A DNA stretch of 64,000 bases, taken from Costus lasius. Its lineage: Eukaryota; Streptophyta; Magnoliopsida; Zingiberales; Costaceae. Shown piece after piece: positions 46,408-57,919 of this stretch; positions within the stretch are counted from its first letter, which is position 1, and every line of letters begins with the position of its first letter. A program made the translations under genes and the position numbers. Under the pieces are notes generated by a model, which saw nothing but the letters and a program-made list of their open reading frames with translations, did not search any database and was not told the DNA's origin. The stretch is taken from assembly GCA_027563935.2 (NCBI GenBank), contig CM050454.1, positions 24,983,501-25,047,500 of the forward strand, read 5' to 3'.

Positions 46408-48212
46408 AAGGAGTAAGGTAGAGTAGCCTGACTCATCATAGAACGAACCATATCCAATAAGGTTCTATTTCTCCTCTCGGACACACCATTCCATTGTGGT
46501 GTTCCTGGCGGAGTGAGCTGTGAGATGATCCCACACTCCTTCAGATAGTCAGTAAACTCATGACTCAAGTATTCGCCACCTCGATCTGAACGAAGTGCCT
46601 TGATATTTCGGCCTAACTGATTTTGTACTTCATTTTTGAATTCTTTGAACTTGTCAAAAGATTCACTCTTATGTCTCATTAGATAGACATAACCATACCT
46701 ACTGAAATCATCAGTAAAAGTAATGAAGTATAAATAGCCACCTCTGGCATGTTTACTAAAAGGCCCACACACATCACTGTGAATAAGGTCAAGTAAACCT
46801 GAAGCCCTTTTACCTTTATTAGTAAAAGGAGTCTTCGTCATTTTACCCATTAAACAAGCTTTGCATGTATCAAGCTCCTCATAGGAGAATGATCCCAGCA
46901 GTCCATGATCATGCAACCGCTTAATGCGCTTCTTGTTAATATGGCCTAAACGACTATGCCATAACAAGGTGCTGTCATCAGCATACTTGGCTTTCTTGTT
47001 ATCAATTTGTTGTATAGAACATTCCATGTCCAACATGTATAACCCATTGTTAATCGACCCAGTTGCATAAACAATATTATCATATGAAATACAACACTGT
47101 GAAGTTTTGCATTCAAAAGAAAAACCTTTCCTGACAAGAGCAGGAATAGAGATAATATTCTTAGTTATGCTTGGCACAAGATAACAATTGTCAAGTTCTA
47201 ATACAAAACCAGATGGTAAAGAGATGTTATATTGTCCTACAGCAACAGCAGCAACCCGTGCTCCGTTTCCAACTCGTAGGTCCACCTCATGCTGTCCCAC
47301 CTGTCTTCTTCTCTTGAGTTCCTGCACATTTGAACAAATGTGAACTCCACATGCAGTGTCCAACACCCATGAAATCGAAGAAGCTACCATGACTTCAGTC
47401 ACGTAAATACCTGAGCCAGAAGTGAAAGGCTTGCTTCCCTTCTTCTCTCCTTGGAGCGCTTTACAGTCCTTCTTCCAGTGACCCAGCTGGCCACAATGGA
47501 AGCATCTGTTGTCCTTTGACCACTTCAACTTTTGTTTCAAAGCCTTGTTGTAGCTCTTGATAGGGGTTTTGCCCTTCTTCCCCTTCCTCTTGTTCCGTGA
47601 AGGAACCATCAAGACAGAGGATGAAGGCTTTCCCTTCTCAAGAGTCTGCTCTGTGGTGCAGAGCATGTTCAGTAACTCTGCCGGAGTACAGTCGATTTTG
47701 TTCATATTAAAATTAATAATGAACGAATCGAAAGAAGCCGGGAGATACTGTAAGATAATGTCAACAGCAAGTTCTGAATTGATGGTATGTCCCAGTTTCT
47801 CTAGAGCCTCCTTGTACCCAATCATCTTGAGTACGTGAGCTCCCACTGGACTCCCTTCAGTCAGTTTGCTATGAAAGAAAAGTTTTGTCAAGTTATAGCG
47901 TTCAGTCCTTGCCTGTGCAGCATACAGCATCTTGAGATTTGCTATAATATCAATAGCAGACAAATCCTCATGCTGACGCTGTAGCTCGGGCGTCATTGAC
48001 GCAAGCATAAGGCAAGCGACATCAGTACTATCACTGACGTGCTTCTCATAAGCATCCCGAACCGCCCTTGCGGCATTCGGAGCGGGTTGAGCCGGTATTG
48101 CCGACTCAAGGACATACAGCTTCCTCTCAGCTTTAAGCACAATCTTAAGCTGTCTGTACCAGTCTGAGAAGTTTGGCCCAGCAAACTTCTCCTTTTCCAA
48201 TATGGATCGCAA
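46302..48212 (-). pseudogene. Copia-3 gag, protease and integrase
   Basis: A 636-residue frame has the copia gag domain (residues 1-190), a CCHC knuckle CFHCGQLGHWKKDC (237-250), protease VLDTACGVH (about 283), the integrase zinc region (HSRLGHINKKR, CKACLMGK), and the integrase core with HSDVCGPF, RSDRGGEY and SERRNRTL. The listed start is not an ATG. Copia-1 has ATGGCAACGAAC and Copia-2 has an ATG further in, but Copia-3 reads CAGCAACGAACACCACAG. The final 25 or so residues are out of frame because of the one-base loss near 46370. Confidence 0.9.
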
Positions 48213-48415
48213 ATTGAGCTCTGTGGTGTTCGTTGCTGCAGGAATCTACAACATGGCAAGAACAACAAGGTCAGTATCCATGTTAGAATCATTCCAGGAC
48301 TTAAGAGTGATTCTTTTCTCACTATTTTGTCTGACTGAAAAATCCAATAAAACAGCCCAAAAGAGTGAAACTCTTTTAGTGAGATGGGATCCAGATTTCA
48401 TACTTGATCTCCGCG

Positions 48416-49100
48416 TCCCGCTCAGGCGAGATAAGATGCACAGAGAGTTCAAGCACTAGTCACTGGTAGGCTATCCATGCCAATCGCCAACCCGTGCGAT
48501 TCCCCTTCATCTAGGCAATCCAGAAGACCGTGCCAACTGAGTTGGTACAACACAGTCTCTGATTCCTCAGATGGCTGCCTCCATACAGCTATCATATGCT
48601 CAATATGTAGCCTATATGGTCAAGCTGACCTGACCTACTCCCTGGACCATCACATGCTATGCTGAGCAACGAGAAGAGATAAATCCCTTCTCTGTAGCAT
48701 GTAGATGTAATCGCACACCGTCTGAAGATAGCTGGGCGTGCCCACTGAGTGGGTACAACACGGCCCCAACGATAGTCAGAACAGTGAGGTTTCGCGTCAG
48801 AAGGCAATTAAGCTTGATATGGTCGTTGGATTTTAACGGTCCTTTTATCTTCTTACTATCATGCAAATTCTATAGTGATAGCAGAAGAATATAAACATTC
48901 ATGTGCTAATATTACTTAAAACAATAAGTAGAAAGCACAATTATCTCATGTGGTAAACGCCCATAAAAGCCTAAGTAAAACCCTAGTTTTACAAAAGTCT
49001 TCACGTGAGCTCTTTATGGGTCTTTTACATTTCATCTGGCCCAGCTCGTGCCAAAGCGCCCTGTAGGCAGTATGCGCCTGTTCTAGAGTCAAACTCTAGA
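48416..49100 (-). promoter_or_regulatory. Copia-3 leader hairpins a, b, c and a T-arm-like hairpin
   Basis: Hairpin a is at 48416-48431, identical to that of Copia-2. Hairpin b has an inner CCAAC/GTTGG stem with outer GACCGTG (48526-48532) and CACAGTC (48551-48557). Hairpin c has CCCAC/GTGGG (48741-48753) with outer CGTG/CACG plus TGGG/CCCA, where Copia-2 has GGA/TCC. TACAA again follows the 3-prime arm of b and c. At 49082-49100 TCTAGAG and CTCTAGA form a perfect 7-bp stem around TCAAA, at the place of the Copia-2 T-arm-like hairpin. Confidence 0.6.
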
Positions 49101-50018
49101 CCTCCACCTGGTGAAGCCACTGACTGCAAGCGCCTCTGCCATGTGTTCTCATGAGCTCATGTCTGATCAAATTAGATTTTAATCTATCTAGACATGGTTT
49201 GACTCGCAGGTCAAATATACATTTTCATAAATTAAAGTGTGATTCGCAGATCACAGTAAAATTTATAAATTAATTCCAGGCACGCAGGCCCCAGCACATC
49301 ACACCAAAAATAAGGGCAGCCCACATAAGATTAAATAAACACCCAATGAACATGTCAAACATGCATACATGTGATCCAAACAGAAAATAAAATTTTTGAA
49401 ATACCCATGGCATCAATTTTATTTCCTTATGTGCCCTACTACCTTACAACGGTCCATTAACAGGCATCCACTCATCAGACCAAGTCAGACCCACTGCCCT
49501 TGCATGCACCCAGTCATAACTGACTTGCGTCGACCTGATGGTCAACTATGCATGCCTTAAGGGTTGAACGTCCCACATGATTTCTGGCAAGCGGGTGTGA
49601 CCCCGGGCCTAAATCATGATCGTTCACTAGGCGCCTCAATCAGACATCGCTACACGCCCTTTTGCAGTCGACCTATAGCCACCTGTTATGCTTGCGCACA
49701 GGTGCTATCTGGTCGACCCATCTAGGTTGTCAGATGGTCTGATTAGGCTGTTGGGTCCAGACTTGACTAATGACTTCAACCCTGTTAACCCGTCTAAGAG
49801 TTTAAAGCAGGCGCTTAGATAGATCTAAATGAGGGGGCGCGGATGATAATATTTTGGTTGAAAACTATCATGAAGAGCGCAAACAAACATTACATGCGCA
49901 AGCTTACATCTAACATATAGCATGTATTTTCGCATGACATCATGAAGATCTATCCAACGCATAAAACAAACATGGATCACAACAAGATAGCGATCATATA
50001 TATCAAGCCAAAAACCCT

Positions 50019-50031
50019 AGCTCTGATACCA
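50019..50031 (-). other. Primer binding site of Copia-3 (initiator tRNA-Met)
   Basis: The minus strand reads TGGTATCAGAGCT two bases after the 5-prime LTR end. Confidence 0.9.
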
Positions 50032-50033
50032 AT

Positions 50034-51660
50034 TGAAGGTCAAACCCTAGTTCACATGCGCATCTAGGAGATCTTGCATAGGCGAAAAACTAGGTTTGAT
50101 AGGATCGAGAGGCAAGATAATATGAGCAACCATAAAAATGCGTTACCATTGCCATTGATCGAGTGGCGACTTGGAAGAAGAAAGGGCGAGCGGCTCTTCT
50201 CCAAAGGAAATCGCACACAAGAAGATGATGACTTCTTCCTTGTATTCCTTGTGCTAGCAAAGATCCAAGGAGTCCTAGATCGTGTTTGAGGAGATGTCTT
50301 TTTTTCTTTTGCTGGCTGAACTTCCTCTTGTCGTGAAGATCATCCACATGAGAGGAGAGGGGGCGAGAGAGAGATAGGCGTTCGAACGTGGGGGCATTTT
50401 CTCAAAGAAAACGGCTTCCAAAAATAGTAAGTCCATAACCCCATGTTTAACTCCACTTGAAGCCATCGATAACTCCTCTCTCAATTGAACCATGCGTTCA
50501 CCAAGTGAACCGGTTCAATTATTTTTGGTTCAAAGACCAAATCGAACCCACCATGGTCTTGATCTCTTTAAACCAAATGGTTCAAGATCTAACCACACAT
50601 CTCTCGACCCTCTTGATCTCTATGATCAAGCATCAATTCTCTCGATCGAAGCTTACCGATCTCAAGCCCTAATCAATCAAACATGATCAGACCAGATCTC
50701 ACTTCCAATCAGAGTTTAAATTCCTTTAAACTGAACCAGAACAATTCAGTCCACACGATCTGACACAAGTAAGCCATATCATCAAATTGTGCGACCCTAA
50801 GGGTTTCCTTCAATGTCGGTAACGATAACTTACGTTATCACGATCAGAGAGGGGTATCTAGCAACACATCACTGTCTCCCGATATGAAGGAAAGAGTCTT
50901 CCAAGACTACACCCAAACCATAGCACAAGTGTGAATCCAATTCACTCGGCATACATGTTCCCTTTGCCACTGGACGTTCTTATTGGACAAGCCTGTCAAG
51001 CCTGTAATTCCAACATGATGAGAATGGTTAGATCAGATGAACATAGTCATCTGGGTATGGCCATACACTTTCTCAACCATCTCATCCAGGGGGCCCTTTA
51101 GAACATCACACTCCAACTAGGAGAGGCAATCCTATATCTATCACCAGTGTCCTAACATGAGTCATGCCCACCATCCAAGATAATCCTTAACCATTATCTT
51201 TCAAATGATATTGAACTACCTCAAAACAATGCCAATCATCATTTAGAAACACAAGTGATCTCAAGTCAGAGGGAGTATACCACTTGCTTGCTTATAAGGA
51301 TTTATTCACATTGTGACAAACAATTGAATATCCTAAGTAGGGTTAGTCCAGTACATCCAATGCACCTATGCGTCTAAATCTTATTCCAAGCTCGAAGCAT
51401 CCTATAAGATTAGAACACATATTAGTCTCAATCATATCAAGGCTGTCTCATGTTCACCAAGATATCTCGACTAAGGACAATACTGCATGTCAGCCAAGCT
51501 GAAATACCAATGAGACATTATTCAGAAGTATACATACAGCAGCAGATAATGCAACAATCTGAATAACAACAATTGCCTTTATAAACATATACATAGTTTA
51601 TACATGATACTGATAACAGCCCAAGGCCTCAAACATTAGCCTTAAGGGCATACCCCAACA
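50034..51660 (-). repeat. Copia-3 5-prime LTR (1627 bp)
   Basis: Second LTR copy, ends TG...CA, followed by GGAAG. Differences seen include GCTGGCTGAA against GCTGGCCGAA, CACATGAG against CACACGAG and ATTCCAAGC against ATTCCATGC. Confidence 0.95.
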
Positions 51661-54600
51661 GGAAGAATATGCAACGATCATACTCACTGAGGAGTGCAGT
51701 GCAATAATTTAGAATAAATTACCACCGAAGCTTAAAGATCTAGGGAGTTTTTCTATTCCTTGTTTAATTGGTGATATGTCTATTGACTGTGCTTTGTATG
51801 ATTTAGGTGCTAGTGTGAGCTTAATGTCATATTTTGTTTGTTAGAAGCTGGACATTGGAGATTTAAAGCCCACTTCTATTTCGCTATAGTTGGCCAACTG
51901 CTCTGTAAGGCATCTGATAGGTGTTCTTGAGGATATGCCTATCAAGGTCGGTAAGTTTTTTTTATTCCTGCTGATTTTGCTATCCTCGAGATAGAGGAGG
52001 ATTCTAGACTTCCCATAATTTTATTTCGCCCCTTTTTGGCGGTAGTTGGAGCTATAATTGATGTTAAGAATGGGAAGCTTACTTTTAAGATAGGTGAAGA
52101 TTATGTAGATTTTGACCTGACCGAAAATTTAAAGAAACCTTCTTTTGCAAGATCCTATTGCAGTATTGAAGTCCTGGAGGATGGTTTACCGTCGACCATT
52201 GATTCCAGGGTGAAGAAGGACCCGCTTGAAGTGTGCCTAATCAAATGTGATGGTAGTGATAGTGATAAAGAGGGGGAGGTAAGTTCTTATTCTGTATTAT
52301 TGAATTCTGCATTACCACTTGAGCCCAAAAAGTTGAAGGAGGAACACTTAAGCACGATAGAAGGTAAAACCAATGAAGAAAAAAGGTATGAACTTAAATC
52401 TCTCCCAAGCAACCTCAGGTATGAATTTCTTGGAGAGAACTTTACTTTTCCTGTGATTATTAATGCAAATCTTAATGCTTCTCAGACTGCTAGGCTTTTA
52501 GATGAACTTTGGCAGCATAAGAAAATGATTGGCTACACCCTTGATGATATTAAAGGAATTAACCTTGCTGTTTATATGCACATGATATTTTTAGATGAGG
52601 AGAGCAAGCCATCAATTGAATACCAGAGGAGGCTCAACCCTAATATGAAGGAGGTAGTAAAAAAGGAGATACTCAAACTTCTTCATGCTGGAGTTATCTA
52701 CCCCATCTCTGATAGCTAGTGGGTGAACCTGGTGCCTGTGGTGCTAAAAAAGGGAGGAATTACTATGCTTAAAAATGAAAACAATACTCTTATTCCAACG
52801 CGAATGATCACGGGGTGGCGGATGCGTATTGACTATCAGAAGTTGAATGTCATCACCCGCAAAGATCACTTTCCTCTTCCTTTTATTGATCAGATGTTAG
52901 AATGCTTAGCATGTAATTCTTATTTTTGTTATCTTAACAGATATTCTGGTTTCTTTTAGATTCCTATTCATCCCGAAGACAAGGAGAAGACGACGTTCAC
53001 GGGCCCATATGGCATTTTTGCTTATCGTCGCATGTCGTTTGGACTCTGCAATGCGCTGCTACTTTCCAATGTTGCATGATGGCTATTTTCTCTAATCTCA
53101 TTGAATATATTATGGATGTGTTTATGGATGATTTTTCCATATATGGTTTTGATTTTGATATTTATCTGTCTAATTTATCACGTGTGTTACAGAGTTGTGA
53201 AGAATTTAATTTGATTTTAAATTGGGAAAAGTGTTACTTTATGGTTAATGAAGGCATCATTTTGGGGCACTTGATTTCTAATCGTGGTATTGAGGTGGAT
53301 AGGGCAAAGGTGGAGGTGATTGAGAAATTGCCACCACCATCTTCTATTAAAGGAATTAGGATTTTTCTTGGTCATGCTAGTTTTTATAGACGCTTTGTTA
53401 AAGATTTTTTGAAAATTACTAGACCGCTCACTATGTTTCTTGGCAAAGACATTCCTTTTGTTTTTGACCAAGATTGTATGACTGCTTTTCTGAAGCTCAA
53501 GAAGGGTCTTACCATAGCACCAATAATTCAGCTGCCTGACTGGTCGCTTCCTTTTGAACTAATGTGTGATGCTAGTGACCATGCTATCGGTGTTGTTCTT
53601 GGGCAGTGCAAGGAGAAGAAGTTACGCGCTATATATTAAGCAAGCTGTACATTGGATGATGCGTAGATTAATTATGCAACAACAGAGAAGGAGTCTCGAG
53701 CTATTGTTTTTGCATTCAATAAATTTATATCTTATCTTATTGACTATAAAGTAATTGTTTGCACAGATCATGCAGCTATCAGGTATCTTATGAGTAAGAA
53801 GGACTCGAAACCAAGGTTGATCAGATAGATCCTTCTGCTGCAAGAGTTTGACTTGGAGATCAAGGATAAGAAGGGCAAAGAAAACTTTGTTGCTGATCAT
53901 TTGTCGCGTCTTGTTCAGGAAGATAGAGTGGAGAAAGTAGCCGAGCATGAGATTGATGATGCCTTTCCTAACGAGCATATCTTTTCTATTGCAAGGATTG
54001 ATGCTCTGTGATATGCTGATTTTGTAAATTATTTGGTGTCTGACATCTTATCGGCTGATTTGAATTATCAGGGATGAAAGAGATTTCTATCAGAGGTAAA
54101 ACATTATTTCTAGGAAGAGCCTTTTCTATTCAAAAGATGTGTGGATGGGATATACAGGAGATGTCTGCCAAAGGAAGAGATTAGGGATGTTCTTTTTCAT
54201 TGTCATAGTTCTGCATATGGAGGACATGCTAGTTCATCCAAAACTACTTTCAAAGTACTTCAATTAGGTTTTTTTCGGCCGACCCTTTTTAAAGATGCTT
54301 GCTATTTTATTCTTTCCTGTGGAGAATGCCAACGGATAGGAAACATACCTAGACGTGATGAGATGCCACTGAGTAATATTTTGGAGATTGAGATATTTGA
54401 TGTGTGGGGAATTGATTACATGGGTCCCTTCCCAACCTTGTGTGTTAATAAGTACATCCTTGTTGCAGTTGATTACATGTCAAAGTGGGTTGAAGCTGTA
54501 GCGGCTCCGACCAATGATTCACACGTGGTCATCAAGCTATTCAGAAGGGTGGTATTTCCAAGATTTGGAGTTCCTTGAGTTGTAATAAGTGATAGTGGAC

Positions 54601-55308
54601 CTCAATTTATAGAGCAAAAATTCTCTGCACTATTGAGTAAATATGAGGTGAGGCATAAAGTATTTTTAATCAACTCCTTATCACTCGCAAACAAGTGGCT
54701 AGGTAGAAGTTTCTAAAAGGGAATTAAAGAAGATTCTTGAAAAAACTATTTCTCGATCATGGAAAGATTGGTCTATGAAGTTGGGTGATACATTATGGGC
54801 ATATCGGACTACATTTAAGACTCCAATTGGTATGTCACCCTATCAGCTTGTATATGGGAAATCATGTCATCTCCTGGTTGAATTGGAGCATAAGGCTTAT
54901 TGGGCAATAAAGACTTTAAACTATGATTTGAAAACTGATGGGGAGAAAAGGAAGTTACAGGTCGATGAACTTGAAGAGATCAGGATGAATGCATATGATA
55001 GTGCAAGAATTTACAAGGAAAGAACCAAGAAGGGGTATGACCGCCAAATCATTAGAAAAGATTTTCGAGAGGGTGACCTCATTTTACTTTTTAACTCTAG
55101 ATTGAGGCTCTTTCCTGGAAAACTTAGAACAAGGTGGTCAGGTTCTTTCAAGGTTGTTAAAGTTTATCCTTATCGCGCTATTGAGATTTGGAGTGAAAGA
55201 GCAGGAAACTTCACAGTTAATAGCCAACGCCTGAAGCATTACTGTGTATCTGAACCTATTGAAAAAGGTGTCAACCAAAAGCTCTCAGATCCTCCACCGC
55301 TAGCATAA
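51661..55308 (+). pseudogene. Athila-B pol: protease, reverse transcriptase, RNase H, integrase
   Basis: Protease with YDLGASVSLM (near 51800) runs into a long linker (52036-52600). Reverse transcriptase follows (52600-53560) with GWRMRIDYQKLN, YGIFAYRRMSFGLCN and the catalytic FMDDFSIYG (about 53125), where FMDD is usual for Athila. RNase H starts at CDASDHAIG (53565). Integrase (54141-55308) has a zinc end (CGECQR), [18 protein letters not shown] and a VEVSKREL motif directly behind a stop. At least ten stops and a one-base shift near 53055 inactivate it. Gag and 5-prime LTR lie far to the left or are lost. Confidence 0.92.
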
Positions 55309-57919
55309 TTATGATGATCTTTGGTCGAGCTAGTGACTTTAAACTTAGCGTTTCTTGAGAGGTAACCCAAGCACTCTACTCTAGTTTTTCTCATTTGATT
55401 TTCTTTGTTTTTGTTTATTTAGTCATTTTTCTACACTAACTCTTGTTTTTCTATTTTGTAGGAGTGTTCAAAACGGTGATTTTAGAAGTTTACACAAAAA
55501 TTATAGCCCAACCGTATTTATGTTCACGATTGTATTTCTGCGTTACTACTCATCTCTAAAGAGATAGAGGATTTCACAGGCGGGGTGTGATTTTCGTCAC
55601 ACCCGTATTTTGGAAGCCCTGTTTATCTCATAGGAAGTAGAAGGTTTCACAAGAGGGGTGTGAAAATTTTCACACCCATATTTTTGAAGTAAAAAAAAAA
55701 TTTGCAAAAATTACAGGCAAACCATGATTTATATCACGCCCGTAATTTGGAGTATTTTCTTTACAAAAACTTTTACGGGTGTACAGTATTTATTTTCACA
55801 CCCGTATTTTTATTAATTTTCGGCACAAAATATTTCACGGGTGTGCCATATTTATTTTCACACCCGTATTTTCTGACTTTTCTTTACAGAATGTTTCATG
55901 GGTGTACCATATTTATTTTCACGACCATAATTCTATTCACCTATATATATCCATGACTGTATTTTTAGGGTTTTCACCCATGATCTTCTTGCATTTGCGT
56001 TGCCTCTTCGATTCAAGCTTCCCTTAACTGTCTAAAGCTTCCGGTGACCTTCTCCAAAGGAGTTTCTGGTGTCTCCGAATGGGATTTCGACAATTCAAAA
56101 CCAAATTAGGTTCAAAGAGACGATTTCCGCCGACCTACGATTCTCACTGCCACTACTTCGCCGGAGCTACTATTTGCTTTCTAAAGCTTCGATTAAGCTA
56201 AAAGATCTTTCCCCTGAAGTTTTCAAAAATTAATTTCACTCAGAAGGACCAGATTTGAGCATTGCATTTATTGGTCTAGTTTTGTTTCAGCATTCTGTTT
56301 CTAGTTTCGGTAACGCAACCTTTTTCTGCCTTTGTACTTCATTTGATTTCATCTTCATTATTGAAATAGCACCAAAGAGGAAACAAGTTGTGAGCAAAGG
56401 GAAGGGTAAGGCACAAGCTGCTGCTTTTGTAGCACTAGATGAGTTGGTCCACTACCTAGGATGCAAGTTTCTAGGCCTTGTCTGTAAAGGTGTTCCATCA
56501 GGGATGCCTCTAAAGACAATTTATGATTCTATCTGATATGTACAGGATGATGTCCAAGATATTAAGGGTTTTTTATGGGACCACTTTTGCTCTAATGAAG
56601 AGAAGGATTCGAATACGAGTATGGGAGAGGCTACCCCTGATGAGGAGGATGGCGAGGAGACTGACATTGACGTGGATGACTAGTACTTTGTCAGTATATC
56701 ATCTCCTACTTTCTCATTCTATGCTTATTGCATTGAGGACAATGCATTCTTTTTGTTGGGGAAAGATATATTCATGTTTCTGTTTCTATTTGCTTTGTCT
56801 TGCTCATTTTAGTGGATTATATAACTTTTTGCTATATTATGCTACTTTTGCTGATGATGACATGATGTTATTTGGCGCCATGTGTAGGCACATTATGATA
56901 TTTGGACGTATTCTAATTAGAGTCATATGTGGACACTATACTCATGTGGTTTGGGCATTGTACTCAAATATTGTGATTTGGATATTATGTGTATGGATAC
57001 TTCCTGTTTCTATAATGTGGATATCTATTGTTGTTAATGAATGGTTTGTTTTGTATTGATGAATGATGTGTGTTGGATTCAAAAATTTCAAAATTGTGGA
57101 TATTCATATAGCAATGTCTGTGTATGGAATTAAACTGCTTATGTTGAGTTTATTTCTTTAACATATATCCTCATCCTGATTTTCCAGTAATTGTTCATAA
57201 GCTTTTGGTAAATAAAATGTTTGAGGAATATAGTTTGATGGTGAAACATTTCTTTTCAAATAGGGTTAGTATATGAGTATAATTTTGATGAATTGATGTT
57301 GATTGAATAGCTTTGTATTTGTTTGGTCTATTGTGTTATTTATTTGTAGTGGTATTAAAGACATGAGTTGAAGTCTGAATAAAAAGTATGTATCTATGTG
57401 GGTACATACCATAGAAAATTCATTTAACATTGACTTTGCTATCTTTTAGTCATGAGTCGCAACTCTTCTAGCCAATAAGATATGAGTTCTAATACATTGG
57501 CTATGTGGTCAATGTACTCTAAATTCGTCACCAGAAAAAAAGGTGAATTTTTGATTTAAAGAATGTCAAAAGTAAAAAAAAAATATGAATGAATGAAGAA
57601 AAAGATTTTGGAGGTCCTATTCCTGTGAACAAAAACATTGTGGTATTGAACTAAATATTATGTGAATTCATGAGATTGAGATTCGAATTATTATACAAGT
57701 TGAAAATTTTATTTGTTTAGAAATGTGAATCTTGAGGATTAAATTATAAAGAACAGTTTATTTTTTTAGAATTTTATGTGGTATAAGTTGGAAATCTTTT
57801 AAGAGTGATTATATTCTAAAAATTTATTTTGCATAAGTGAGTTATCTTTTCATGCTCAGCATTGTTCTTTGGTCTATTTGTTTGCTTAAGGATAAGCAAA
57901 AGTTCAAGTCTAGGGAGAT
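55309..57919 (+). other. Athila-B region between integrase and 3-prime LTR
   Basis: It opens with TTTCTTGAGAGGTAACCCAAG, the spacer motif shared with Athila-A. It holds a hairpin array (listed separately), then a decayed accessory ORF. Pieces at about 56370-56537 (LVHYLGCKFLGLVCKGVPSG) and 56540-56684 (acidic end EEDGEETDIDVDD) recall the Athila-A acidic ORF. CATTGAGGACAATGC at about 56732 and TTAAGGATAAGCAAAAG plus TCTAGGGAGATT before 57920 are purine-rich motifs of this element group. Confidence 0.65.
55577..55932 (+). repeat. Array of about six inverted-repeat cassettes
   Basis: Each unit has arms of the kind ACGGGTGTG and CACACCCGT around an AT-rich centre. Best cases: a perfect 22-bp palindrome at 55656-55677, an 8-bp stem at 55583-55604, an 8-bp stem pairing 55775-55782 with 55798-55805, and a 9-bp stem pairing 55837-55845 with 55859-55867. 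Units lie about 60-75 bp apart, and the outer ones have decayed. Confidence 0.75.

Larger units (their letters stand above)
42692..51660 (-). mobile_element. Copia-3, Ty1/copia element nested in Athila-B
   Basis: This complete 8969-bp element has two 1627-bp LTRs and a perfect GGAAG duplication (42687-42691 and 51661-51665). About seven substitutions separate the LTRs by eye. Coding parts are close to Copia-2 but carry two frameshifts, and the gag lacks an ATG at the expected place. Orientation is opposite to its Athila-B host. Removing it rejoins the Athila-B protease sequence. Confidence 0.95.

Noticed and set aside
52723..53639. Endogenous plant pararetrovirus reverse transcriptase
   Set aside because: The order protease, RT, RNase H, integrase and the presence of an integrase and LTR identify an Athila-type gypsy element.
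55577..55932. Could the evenly spaced repeats be a CRISPR-like array?
   Set aside because: Units are imperfect, self-complementary and lie in a eukaryotic retrotransposon; there are no identical repeats or cas genes.
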